60,856 nt of DNA, from contig CAKZPI010000004.1 in the NCBI GenBank assembly GCA_937139155.1, positions 1-60,856 on the forward strand, read 5' to 3'. The position numbers and the translations under genes were made by a program. The notes under the pieces were generated by a model. The model did not search any database. It worked only from the letters and a program-made list of their open reading frames with translations, and was not told the DNA's origin. This document shows, in pieces, positions 19,712 through 28,100 of the stretch. This DNA comes from an uncultured Flavobacteriales bacterium (GTDB taxonomy: Bacteria > Bacteroidota > Bacteroidia > Flavobacteriales > JBLHRE01). Positions within the stretch are counted from its first letter, which is position 1; the number at the start of each line of letters is the position of its first letter.

Positions 19712-20407
19712 ATGAATCTTTATTACGGCTCTATAGAAGGAAATGAGGCTAGTTTGGATGCGGATGAAAGTCGGCATTTGACTCAGGTTATGCGTCAGCT
19801 TAGCGGTGAGGTTTTGATTAGCAACGGACAGGGGAAAATAGCTCGTGCCGAAATCATGCATGCCACTAAAAAAGGAAGCCTTTTAAAGGTCCTTTCTACC
19901 GAGGAAATCCCGGCGCCTACGGTAAAAATAATGGGCGTGGGTTTCCCGAAGTCTAGAGACCGAGTTGAGTTCATGGTTGAGAAATTGATTGAACTAGGAA
20001 TTACTGAAATTCACCCCATCCTGTCTAAGCATAGCGAAAGGGATAAGGTGAATATTGATCGGCTTAAGCGAATTGCCCGGGCAGCCCTAAAGCAATCTAA
20101 ACAGGCCTGGGAAACCCAAATTCATGCCCCAGTAAAGCTGGAAGATTTCCTTAAAACTCACCCAGAAACCGTTCAAAAATTCATAGCCTATGTTCCTCAA
20201 AATCCTGAAGATCATCTTGGTCTAAGGGTGAAGGCCGATGCCTCAAGTCAAATCTTAATTGGTCCGGAAGGTGGATTTCACCCCAAGGAGGTAGAAATGG
20301 CCAAGGACCATGGCTATCAGGTGGTTTCTTTGGGCAAAAACCGATTGAGAACCGAAACCGCTGCAATTTCTGCGGCCACCCTTCTTGGCTTGCCCAAAAT
20401 CCAATAA
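19712..20407 (+). CDS. rsmE: 16S rRNA (uracil1498-N3)-methyltransferase
   Basis: RsmE methylates N3 of U1498 in 16S rRNA late in 30S assembly. The 231-residue protein has the N-terminal PUA-like part (ESRHLTQVMRQLSGEVL) and a SPOUT fold with the diagnostic LIGPEGGF and LGKNRLRTETAAI motifs near the C-terminus, which make the knotted SAM site. KLIELGITEIHPILSKHSE is also typical. It heads a plus-strand series; the DUF4159 gene follows after 48 bp. Confidence 0.94.
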   Translation: MNLYYGSIEGNEASLDADESRHLTQVMRQLSGEVLISNGQGKIARAEIMHATKKGSLLKVLSTEEIPAPTVKIMGVGFPKSRDRVEFMVEKLIELGITEIHPILSKHSERDKVNIDRLKRIARAALKQSKQAWETQIHAPVKLEDFLKTHPETVQKFIAYVPQNPEDHLGLRVKADASSQILIGPEGGFHPKEVEMAKDHGYQVVSLGKNRLRTETAAISAATLLGLPKIQ

Positions 20408-20412
20408 ATTTG
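20405..20412 (+). promoter_or_regulatory. Candidate -7 box before the DUF4159 gene
   Basis: TAAATTTG fits TAnnTTTG perfectly and overlaps the rsmE stop codon, 43 bp before the next start. Chance occurrence in AT-rich DNA is possible. Confidence 0.35.
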
Positions 20413-20455
20413 AAGTACTTTGAAGAGGTGTAAATATTTAATCTTACCACGGTCT

Positions 20456-21112
20456 ATGAAAATTCTTATCCTGGCTCTCAGCTTTATTTCCTTCACAGCG
20501 CTTGGGCAAGGCAGCTATGAAATGGCCGTTCTGAAATACCAAGGAGGTGGCGACTGGTACGCCAATCCCACGGCCTTACCCAACCTCATTGAATTTGTAA
20601 ACAAAGAATTGGAAACTGATTTTAAGTCGGAACCTGCCCAAGTGGATGTGGGTTCACCCGAGCTTTTCAATTTCCCTTTCATTCATATGACCGGTCATGG
20701 AAATGTGGTTTTTTCGGGGGCTGAAGCCGAAAACCTAAGAACTTATTTGATTGGAGGAGGCTTCTTACACATCGACGATAATTACGGAATGGATGCCTTC
20801 ATCCGTCCGGAAATGAAGAAGGTTTTTCCTGAACTTGAATTTGTAGAAATCCCTTTTGATCATTCCATCTACCAAAAACCCTTCGTTTTTCCTGCCGGTC
20901 CGCCTAAGGTGCATGAGCATGACGGATTACCCGCCCAGGGTCTCGGGCTTTTTTATGATGGACGTTTGGTGGTTTATTATACCTACCAATCCGATTTAGG
21001 CGATGGCTGGGAAGATCAATCTGTGCACAAAGACAGTCAAGAAACCCGGCTTAAGGCATTGAAAATGGGAGCTAATTTGGTTTACCACGCCCTAATCAGC
21101 ACCGAATTATGA
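20456..21112 (+). CDS. DUF4159 domain exported protein
   Basis: The 218-residue protein has a signal peptide (MKILILALSFISFTALGQ) and then the DUF4159 domain: YQGGGDWYANPTALPNL, FPFIHMTGHGNVVFS, LRTYLIGGGFLHIDDNYGMD. The domain has a class-I glutamine amidotransferase-like/ThuA-like arrangement and is often found beside MoxR-type operons in other bacteria; its activity is unknown. The ATG at 20456 is selected because it starts the signal peptide directly. The stop overlaps the next gene by 4 bp. Confidence 0.8.
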   Translation: MKILILALSFISFTALGQGSYEMAVLKYQGGGDWYANPTALPNLIEFVNKELETDFKSEPAQVDVGSPELFNFPFIHMTGHGNVVFSGAEAENLRTYLIGGGFLHIDDNYGMDAFIRPEMKKVFPELEFVEIPFDHSIYQKPFVFPAGPPKVHEHDGLPAQGLGLFYDGRLVVYYTYQSDLGDGWEDQSVHKDSQETRLKALKMGANLVYHALISTEL

Positions 21113-22200
21113 ACCAAGGTTTAAAGAACATTTTCATCCTTTTGGGCATTGCCGCCTTTGCCTACGGACTTTGGTATATACGCCTAATCCTTCTCTATAT
21201 CATCATTGCCATTGTGGTGGCTCTGGTATGTAGGCCCTTAGCCGGATTGATTATGAAGGCAAAAATCAAAGACTGGTCTGTGCCCCCATTTTTGGCTGCT
21301 GCACTGAGTATTTTAATCCTTGCCGGAATGATTACCGGCTTTATCTCCCTACTCATACCCTTGGTTACCCAAGAAGCTCAAAACATTGCTAAAATCAATC
21401 CAGACTTACTTTTTCAAAGTCTTGAAGGACCCTTGGGTGATTTGAGGAATTTCTTGGCTAGATATCAGGTAGACTCTTCAAGCTTGGAGCTAGATTCTAT
21501 GCAGAAAAAGATTGCCTCTTATGTAGGCCCCAATCTTCTTAAAAACATTGCCAATACCATTACAGGGGCTTTTTCACAATTGGTCTTAGGCACCTTCTCC
21601 ATTCTTTTCATTTCCTTTTTCTTTCTGAAGGAAGGCCGGCTTTTTGAGCGGGTGGTGTTTACCCTTACCCCTGATGAGTACATGAATGAAATTCAGGAAA
21701 TACTCAAAGACACCAAAAAGCTATTAAGCAGATATTTCATCGGAATCTTGATTCAAATTACTTTGATTTCCATTCTCTGGCTGGTAGGATTGAGTGTTTT
21801 CGGATTAAAGAATGCCTTGTTGATAGCCTTCTTTGCCGGATTGGTTAATTTCATTCCCTATGCAGGTCCAATCATCGGAGCTGCTTTCGCGCTAAGCATA
21901 ACCATCACTGGGCATATTGACATGGATTTCTACCAAGAGGTAATTCCGAAACTATATCAAATTGGAGGAATTGCAATTTTGGTTCAGTTGATTGATAATT
22001 TTGTATTCCAACCCCTGATTTTCTCTAAGTCGGTGAAGGCACATCCCCTTGAAATTTTCATAGTAATTTTAATTGCCGGAACCACCGGTGGAATCTTCGG
22101 GATGATTTTAGCCATTCCGATTTATACCCTCTTCCGAATCATTGCCAGAGAGTTTCTTTGGAAATTTAAATGGGTTCAATCCTTAACCAAAGACCTTTGA
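21109..22200 (+). CDS. AI-2E family transporter (PerM/TqsA-like permease)
   Basis: The 363-residue inner-membrane protein has about eight hydrophobic helices and the family pattern: paired N-terminal helices, a soluble stretch (about 95-150) and the conserved C-terminal block NFIPYAGPIIGAAFAL, then IDNFVFQPLIFSKSVKAHPLEIFIVILIAGTTGGIFGM. Members move small solutes or act in sodium/proton exchange; the autoinducer-2 link holds for only some. It overlaps the preceding gene by 4 bp and the following methyltransferase gene by 31 bp. Confidence 0.88.
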   Translation: MNQGLKNIFILLGIAAFAYGLWYIRLILLYIIIAIVVALVCRPLAGLIMKAKIKDWSVPPFLAAALSILILAGMITGFISLLIPLVTQEAQNIAKINPDLLFQSLEGPLGDLRNFLARYQVDSSSLELDSMQKKIASYVGPNLLKNIANTITGAFSQLVLGTFSILFISFFFLKEGRLFERVVFTLTPDEYMNEIQEILKDTKKLLSRYFIGILIQITLISILWLVGLSVFGLKNALLIAFFAGLVNFIPYAGPIIGAAFALSITITGHIDMDFYQEVIPKLYQIGGIAILVQLIDNFVFQPLIFSKSVKAHPLEIFIVILIAGTTGGIFGMILAIPIYTLFRIIAREFLWKFKWVQSLTKDL

Positions 22201-23369
22201 TACCAGATTGGTTCAAATTAGAGGAGGTTCAGGATTTCATTCTTCAACACCAAGAAGAAGACCTTGCCAAATTACGCTTAAGCGGAAAGTTTCCGGACTC
22301 TGCCCCTGCCCTGCCCTTGACACAGATTCTTGAGTTCCGGAAAAGACTGGCTCAAAAATTTCCGGAGGTAAAAAACCTCCCATCCATTTACATACCAAGC
22401 CAGAAGTCGGTTGAACAAGCCAGTTCAATGCACACGGCATCTTATAAGGTTGAGAATTTTCCGGCCGATACCCTCGCAGAAATAACGGGCGGATTAGGCC
22501 TCGACCTATTGGCCCGCAAAGGAAAATTAAAAAAGGGCTATTATTTTGACATAGACCCAGAACTGGTTGAAGCCTTCGAGTGGAATTCTAAAATCTTTGA
22601 TCTTCCCGCGGAAGCGGAACAAGGCGACGGTAATCAAAAATTCTTGGAAAAGAATATTAAGGTAGACCTGGTTTATATTGACCCCTCAAGAAGGGTGGGC
22701 GGTAAACGAGTTTCGGGGTTTGAAGACATGGAGCCCAATGTATTGCCCCATATAGACTACCTTTTGAAAGCCTCTAAATCGGTGCTCATAAAGGCGGCCC
22801 CCATGCTAGATTTAGCCGAAGGGGTTCGAACCCTGCCCCAACTCAAGGAAATCCATGTTTTATCGAAATCTGATGAATGTAAGGAGGTTTTGTTTTACCT
22901 GAAATCTGAAAAAACTTCCGAAGAAATAAAATTGGTTCATGCCCATTTTATCCACGATGAATGGAGGCAATATGCCTGTCCGTATTCAGACATTATCGCA
23001 GAACAAACACCCCTTGGCGAATTGAAAGATTTCCTATACCTCCCTTGGCCAAGCATTCGGAAATCAGGGGCTTATCGGAATTTTGGTAAGCAGTTTAATT
23101 TGGTGAAACCTGAGTCTAACACTCATGTTTTCTTCTCAGATAAGTTGGAAAAGGGTTTCCCCGGAAGGGTCTTCAAAATCAAAAATACCTACAAGAGTTT
23201 GAAAGAGATAAAGGGGAAATTCAAGAAAGCAGAAATTCTCATCCGCAACCATGAAAATGACCTTGGAACCCTGCGAAAAAAAGCCAAAATACAAGCCGGA
23301 AACGAAAATACTTTGCTGGTGATGGGCAGAAAATCAGATTTGAAAATTTTAGAATTGGAAAGGCTATGA
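22170..23369 (+). CDS. Class I SAM-dependent methyltransferase with THUMP-like domain
   Basis: The 399-residue protein shows a Rossmann-type methyltransferase centre (LAEITGGLGLDLLA, YFDIDPELVEAF, VDLVYIDPSRR) flanked by an N-terminal helical region and a C-terminal THUMP-like region (FKIKNTYKSLKEIKGKFKKAEILIRNH). The DPSRR motif and architecture match the THUMP-like methyltransferases of Bacteroidota, presumed to act on RNA; the substrate is unknown. The ATG at 22170 overlaps the upstream gene by 31 bp; an in-frame TTG at 22197 is another possible start. Its stop overlaps the sirtuin gene by 4 bp. Confidence 0.8.
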   Translation: MGSILNQRPLIPDWFKLEEVQDFILQHQEEDLAKLRLSGKFPDSAPALPLTQILEFRKRLAQKFPEVKNLPSIYIPSQKSVEQASSMHTASYKVENFPADTLAEITGGLGLDLLARKGKLKKGYYFDIDPELVEAFEWNSKIFDLPAEAEQGDGNQKFLEKNIKVDLVYIDPSRRVGGKRVSGFEDMEPNVLPHIDYLLKASKSVLIKAAPMLDLAEGVRTLPQLKEIHVLSKSDECKEVLFYLKSEKTSEEIKLVHAHFIHDEWRQYACPYSDIIAEQTPLGELKDFLYLPWPSIRKSGAYRNFGKQFNLVKPESNTHVFFSDKLEKGFPGRVFKIKNTYKSLKEIKGKFKKAEILIRNHENDLGTLRKKAKIQAGNENTLLVMGRKSDLKILELERL

Positions 23370-24055
23370 AAAAACTGGTTGTGCTTTCAGGAGCAGGAAT
23401 GAGTGCTGACTCAGGCATTCCGACCTTTAGAGGGGAAGATGGACTTTGGGAAGGACATGACGTGATGGAGGTTGCCTCGCCCCAAGGCTGGGCTGCCAAT
23501 AAAGAACTGGTTCTGGATTTCTATAATTTCAGAAGAAAAAAGGTGCTGGAAGTTGAGCCGAATCAAGGACATATTGAATTGGTGCGCTTAGAAAAACATT
23601 TTCATACGCAGATCATCACCCAAAACATTGACGATTTACATGAGCGGGCCGGTTCAAGCAATGTAATTCACCTGCATGGAGAAATCTTAAAATCAAGGTC
23701 TGAAATCAACGAGAGTTTGGTTTACCCATGTACCGAAGATATTCGCTTGGGAGATTTGGCCGAAGACGGAGCCCAATTACGCCCGGATATTGTATGGTTT
23801 GGTGAAATGGTTCCTAAGATGGAGGAAGCGGCTCTGCATTGCCAAGATGCTGATATTCTGGTAATTGTTGGCACCAGCATGCAAGTTTATCCTGCCGCAG
23901 GCTTGAAAGAATTTGCTCCTACAAATTGCCCCATTTATGCCTTAGACCCCAGTCAGGTAGAATACAGCGGAAGAGCTGCAGATTTCGTCATTCAAGATCG
24001 AGCATCTAAGGGCATGTCTGCCTTGGTAGATCGGATCATTTCAGATCATGGTTAA
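23366..24055 (+). CDS. Sir2-family NAD-dependent protein deacylase, zinc-site-less
   Basis: The enzyme removes acyl groups from lysine using NAD. The 229-residue protein has the NAD loop SGAGMSADSGIPTFR (8-22), TQNIDDLHERAG (from 85) and the catalytic histidine H104 (IHLHGE). Y53 and R56 (FYNFRR) form the YxxR pair of class III sirtuins, which prefer succinyl/malonyl lysine. The four zinc-binding cysteines usual after the LHG motif are missing: only one cysteine lies between H104 and VWFGE. I believe other Bacteroidota sirtuins share this loss. It overlaps the methyltransferase by 4 bp, so it ends a coupled series. Confidence 0.88.
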   Translation: MKKLVVLSGAGMSADSGIPTFRGEDGLWEGHDVMEVASPQGWAANKELVLDFYNFRRKKVLEVEPNQGHIELVRLEKHFHTQIITQNIDDLHERAGSSNVIHLHGEILKSRSEINESLVYPCTEDIRLGDLAEDGAQLRPDIVWFGEMVPKMEEAALHCQDADILVIVGTSMQVYPAAGLKEFAPTNCPIYALDPSQVEYSGRAADFVIQDRASKGMSALVDRIISDHG

Positions 24056-24070
24056 GCATTTCCAAAAACC

Positions 24071-24078
24071 TATTTTTG
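24071..24078 (+). promoter_or_regulatory. -7 promoter box of the acyltransferase pair
   Basis: TATTTTTG matches TAnnTTTG perfectly and lies 17 bp before the start of the first acyltransferase gene. Confidence 0.55.
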
Positions 24079-24095
24079 TGCACCGAGTTTAGCCT

Positions 24096-24914
24096 ATGGA
24101 AAATAAATTGGTAGATATTGAACGTGTGGTTGGCGAGAAGAATCCGGCGCTTTTAAAATGGGCTCCGAAATTCTTAATAAACTACATAAAGCGAATCGTT
24201 CACCAAGATGAAATCAATGAAATCCTCCAGAATTTTGGGCATTTAGAAGGACATGAATTTGCTCGGGCCATTGTTTCTCATTTTGAATTAGAGCTTTCCA
24301 CCAGAGGATTGGAAAATGTACCCAAAGACGGGGGCTATATTTTTGTAGCCAATCATCCCCTTGGCGGGATGGATGCCTTGAGCTTAATTGATCAGCTTTA
24401 TTCGGTTCGGAAAGACCTACAGTTCATTGCCAATGACATCCTCATGCATTTACGCCCGCTACGCGAATTTTTTGTGGGGGTAAACAAGCACGGATCCAAT
24501 GCCCAAGAAGGGGTTAAGGCCATTAACCAAGCCTTTGCCGACCCCCATGCTTTATTCATTTTTCCTGCCGGCTTGGTTTCCAGAAAAACCCGTCGTCAAG
24601 TTCGAGATTTAGAATGGAAGAAAACCTTCATAACCCGGGCTAAGAAATACAATAAACCCGTGGTGCCAGTTTTCATTGATGGGGAACTTTCCCCCTTTTT
24701 CTATCGTTTATCCAATATTCGTAAGTACTTAGGCATTAAGGCGAATCTTGAAATGCTTTATCTGGCGGATGAGCTTTTTAAGCAGAAGGGAAAGAAAATT
24801 CCTATTGTGTTTGGAAAGCCCATACCTTCAGAGAAATTTGACAAAACCAAAACCGACAAAGAATGGGCCGATTGGATGAAAGGTCAGGTTTACGCTTTGG
24901 CGGATGAAATATAA
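24096..24914 (+). CDS. glsA: 1-acylglycerol-3-phosphate-type O-acyltransferase, GlsA-like
   Basis: The 272-residue protein is of the PlsC/LPLAT superfamily. The acceptor motif NHPLGGMD (H87, D93) has five residues between His and Asp, not the usual four, as in hemolysin/OlsA-like enzymes. Later motifs are FPAGLVSRK and PVVPVFIDGEL. In Bacteroides, GlsA O-acylates the lyso-glycine lipid made by GlsB, and the two genes are adjacent; here the GlsB-like gene starts 3 bp downstream. The assignment to glycine-lipid synthesis rests on this pairing and family resemblance; an ornithine- or serine-glycine lipid is possible. Confidence 0.65.
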   Translation: MENKLVDIERVVGEKNPALLKWAPKFLINYIKRIVHQDEINEILQNFGHLEGHEFARAIVSHFELELSTRGLENVPKDGGYIFVANHPLGGMDALSLIDQLYSVRKDLQFIANDILMHLRPLREFFVGVNKHGSNAQEGVKAINQAFADPHALFIFPAGLVSRKTRRQVRDLEWKKTFITRAKKYNKPVVPVFIDGELSPFFYRLSNIRKYLGIKANLEMLYLADELFKQKGKKIPIVFGKPIPSEKFDKTKTDKEWADWMKGQVYALADEI

Positions 24915-24917
24915 ACT

Positions 24918-25832
24918 ATGAAAGCACCAGAATACATACACCCCCCGATTGAAAAGTCAGTTCTGAAAAAGGAGCTCACCAAAGAACGGTTTGTTCGGTC
25001 AACCGGAAAAGGAGAAAACGAGGTTTATATATTCACAGGCGACGAAGCCCCAAACCTTTTAAAAGAGGTAGGAAGGTTAAGAGAATGGTCCTTTGCCCTG
25101 GCTGGTGGTGGAACCGGAAAGCCCCTTGATTTAGACGATCAAGACCGGGGTGAGAAAGCATATTCTCAATTGATTGTTTGGAGCCCCGAAGAGGAAGAAA
25201 TTGTAGGTGGATACCGGTTCATAGACTGCAAAGACATCGGCAAGGATGAAATTGACCAAGCCCTTTCAACGTCGCATTATTTCAAGTTTTCATCGAGTTT
25301 TATTTCAGATTTCCTGCCCTATACCATAGAATTGGGACGGAGTTTTGTGCAACCTGCCTTTCAGCCTAATATTGACCCTAGAAAAGGAATTTTCGCCCTT
25401 GATAATTTATGGGACGGACTTGGTGCCATTGTAAATACGCATCCGCATATGAAGTATTTCTTTGGTAAGGTAACCATGTATACAGATTACAACCGCGAAG
25501 CCAGAAATGCAGTCTTGGCTTTTATGCATCATTATTTCCCTGACGGGGATGGACTTGTTAAACCCGTTCAACCCCTGCCCTATGAAGAAGATTCAGAATT
25601 CATATCGGCCTTAGAGGGAAGTGATTTTAAAGATGGATTAAGACTGCTTACAAAATACTGCAAGGAAAGAAAGGAAATGGTTCCTCCTTTGATTAAAAAT
25701 TACATGCAACTCTCACCCAGCATGAAAACCTTCGGAACCTTTATGAACAAAGACTTTGGAAAGGTTGAAGAAACCGGAATTCTGGTTACCATAGAAGATA
25801 TTTATCCCGATAAGAAGGAGCGGTACCTATGA
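24918..25832 (+). CDS. glsB: GNAT-fold N-acyltransferase, GlsB/OlsB-like
   Basis: The 304-residue protein resembles enzymes that transfer a 3-hydroxy-acyl chain from acyl carrier protein to an amino acid. Recognisable parts are an N-terminal LREWSFALAGGGTGK, VGGYRFIDCKD, IELGRSFVQPAFQP (the central GNAT/OlsB block), ALDNLWDGLGAIV and FFGKVTMYTDYN. Together with the preceding GlsA-like enzyme it should make a two-chain amino-acid lipid for the membranes. It is soluble or peripheral, without a signal peptide. Amino-acid specificity cannot be read from the sequence. Confidence 0.7.
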   Translation: MKAPEYIHPPIEKSVLKKELTKERFVRSTGKGENEVYIFTGDEAPNLLKEVGRLREWSFALAGGGTGKPLDLDDQDRGEKAYSQLIVWSPEEEEIVGGYRFIDCKDIGKDEIDQALSTSHYFKFSSSFISDFLPYTIELGRSFVQPAFQPNIDPRKGIFALDNLWDGLGAIVNTHPHMKYFFGKVTMYTDYNREARNAVLAFMHHYFPDGDGLVKPVQPLPYEEDSEFISALEGSDFKDGLRLLTKYCKERKEMVPPLIKNYMQLSPSMKTFGTFMNKDFGKVEETGILVTIEDIYPDKKERYL

Positions 25833-25920
25833 TTTGTTAACCAGGTTTCTAAATCCCAAAAATCCGAAACAGACCTAATAGAGGAGTTTAAGAGGTCACC
25901 ATGAAAATTCAATGTGGCAC

Positions 25921-26538
25921 TTATCGTTCCATGGGTTTCAAGAGTGGAAGATGAATGTGAAATCGAACCACAATCAACCGGAAAAGGATCACGGTTAGCG
26001 CGGCTAAGATTCCTGAAACGTCTGAGTCTATTTCAAAGTACTTTAAGAGAAAATAAACAGCTCCGCCGCTAAGGCTAGCGAGGGCATAAATATCTTTTTG
26101 AAAAAGTAGGGGTACTTTATTGAGAAGAATGTCTCGAATCACTCCCCCTACGGATCCGGTTACAGTACCCATGACGATGCAAACCCAAATTGGAAGGTCT
26201 GCCTCAAAACTTTTTGTAAGCCCAACCACGGTAAACAAGCCCAATCCAATGGTATCAAATAAAAAGAGGGTACCGCCTAGTTTGAAAATTTTCTCTTTGA
26301 ATAGGATGATGGTAATAAGGGCCACCCCGGTGGTAAGGAAGTACTTAGGGTCAAGCATCCAAAAAGGCGTAAGATTCAGCAATAAATCCCGAATGGTTCC
26401 ACCCCCGATGGCGGTAACCAATCCAATGATATACGCCCCGAACCAATCGATTTGTTTTCCGGAAGCCATACGGATGCCGCTGATGGCAAAAGCGAAGGTA
26501 CCTAGGAGATCTAAGGCAATGGTGAAATTGAATTCCAT
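25921..26538 (-). CDS. TRIC-family cation channel (UPF0126/YadS)
   Basis: The 205-residue protein consists of two similar three-helix halves, each carrying the GG-x-RD type motif: GGGTIRDLLLN in the first half and GGVIRDILLN in the second. This is the bacterial trimeric intracellular cation channel family, which conducts monovalent cations in homotrimers. It is the first of several membrane proteins coded on the minus strand. It converges with the glsB-like gene. Confidence 0.87.
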   Translation of the reverse strand: MEFNFTIALDLLGTFAFAISGIRMASGKQIDWFGAYIIGLVTAIGGGTIRDLLLNLTPFWMLDPKYFLTTGVALITIILFKEKIFKLGGTLFLFDTIGLGLFTVVGLTKSFEADLPIWVCIVMGTVTGSVGGVIRDILLNKVPLLFQKDIYALASLSGGAVYFLLKYFEIDSDVSGILAALTVILFRLIVVRFHIHLPLLKPMER

Positions 26539-26753
26539 TCTTTACAAAACCCTTACTTGGAAAAGCATTAACGAATTACTGATTATGCGTTCATGACCCT
26601 TACAAAACTTAGATTTTTTACAGGCAAATCCGCAGAGCTAAAATAAGAGAATAATTTAGGGGGTAGAACTTCGTTCATATTTTCCAGATGAATTCATGCT
26701 AATGAATAAAACGGGCAAAAGAGGCCTTTGATTTAACCAAAACTTTCCGGCAT

Positions 26754-28004
26754 TCAAAACCTATATTCCTTTCTTAATAATTCAAGGTCACCCTTGAAGG
26801 CCATTGCAAGTTCTGAACGTTGAATGCTTTCCTTTGAATAGAGCTTTGCCTGTTCTTTAATTTCTTGATTAGTAAGCGTTGCAAGTGCATTGCATGCCTT
26901 TTGCAATCTCAACATCACCTCAATATTACCTGCTCCGTCTCTTGCTATCGGCCGAAAGGCATCCGTAAAAAAATCGCCCATTGATATGCTTGGCACTTCA
27001 ATCCGGTCGTATAAAACATTTGACTTGCCGCTTTCATCTGATAGTTTTTCAAAAAGATAGAACAGTCTTTCGTGGCTGCCAATGATTTGAATTGCGGTAC
27101 CTGGATCGTTAATTCCTGGAGAAAGTGCCCTACTGGCTATTTCGGTTAGGCAGATAAACCCAAAACGTGGGTCCTCATCAAAAAGCCTAGTGTCACCCAC
27201 CAAAATGGCATTATTTATTCTGTCCTGAATCGAGTCAATGTCTAATTTTTGATCTGATTTAAATTGGGCTAAAATTGAATTCCTATGTATAAATTTACCA
27301 GGGATACAAGAAAGCCTAATAATCATATCGTTCTCAACTGCAAGCCTTTGTAATTCTTGCAAGTTTAAGTGCTGCACATAACCAATGTTTCTTGACTTGA
27401 CATTTGTGCCGTTATGAAAGGGTCCCTTTACAGGGCTAGCCCCCCTAAATGGCATTTTAACATAGGCAGATACTGATTTTGAAGCCACAAGTTCAAGTTG
27501 ATCAATGGTATGTTCCAACCTTCCCAGCCTGGAAATTCGGTCTACCCATCTCAAAAAAGTCAGGATTACAACAACAAAAAAGACGAGGGTAAAAAGGAAG
27601 AGGGTAAACCTTCCAGCCTTTTCGTAAAAGCCATTATCTAGAGCAATGTTAGCAACAATTCCATAAATAAAGGCTCCAATAAACACGGAAAGTGCGTTTT
27701 GTGAAACGTCATCTGTTACTACAATTTTGAAAGACCTTGGGGTGGCTGTACTGCTAGCTGATGAAAATGCGGAGAGCATGGATGCAACGGCAAATATGGA
27801 AATCACCAGCATGCTAGCAGATAAAATATCAAGAAGGGTATTGATTGATTTTTTGTCAATGTTGGGGACTATTTCATCTATTCCGATTCCATCTGCTTTA
27901 TTGGCAACCAAGGCAACCGTGATTGAAAACAAACAAAACAAAAATGGCCTTAACCACAGGTGTTCCCTAATTCTATTGTAAACAATGGCAATTCTCTTCC
28001 GCAT
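26754..28004 (-). CDS. DUF2254 family membrane protein
   Basis: The 416-residue protein has about four N-terminal membrane helices up to residue 160 (VALVANKADGIG, the serine-rich MLSAFSSASSTATPRSFK after helix two, VVVILTFLRWVDRIS). A soluble C-terminal part follows with RLSCIPGKFIH, DPRFGFICLTEIASRALSPGINDPGTA. These are DUF2254 marks, notably the D-x-x-SQN-ALS region and ALSPG.NDP. No function is established. It stands alone between the TRIC and CNNM genes. Confidence 0.82.
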   Translation of the reverse strand: MRKRIAIVYNRIREHLWLRPFLFCLFSITVALVANKADGIGIDEIVPNIDKKSINTLLDILSASMLVISIFAVASMLSAFSSASSTATPRSFKIVVTDDVSQNALSVFIGAFIYGIVANIALDNGFYEKAGRFTLFLFTLVFFVVVILTFLRWVDRISRLGRLEHTIDQLELVASKSVSAYVKMPFRGASPVKGPFHNGTNVKSRNIGYVQHLNLQELQRLAVENDMIIRLSCIPGKFIHRNSILAQFKSDQKLDIDSIQDRINNAILVGDTRLFDEDPRFGFICLTEIASRALSPGINDPGTAIQIIGSHERLFYLFEKLSDESGKSNVLYDRIEVPSISMGDFFTDAFRPIARDGAGNIEVMLRLQKACNALATLTNQEIKEQAKLYSKESIQRSELAMAFKGDLELLRKEYRF

Positions 28005-28100
28005 CTCTTTGATTTAAAGGTTTAAAATACCCGAATCTTAAGAAGAAGGCCGAGGGTTTAAGCCATTTTTCATAAGAATCCTGTTGGCTCAGTCAAAACT

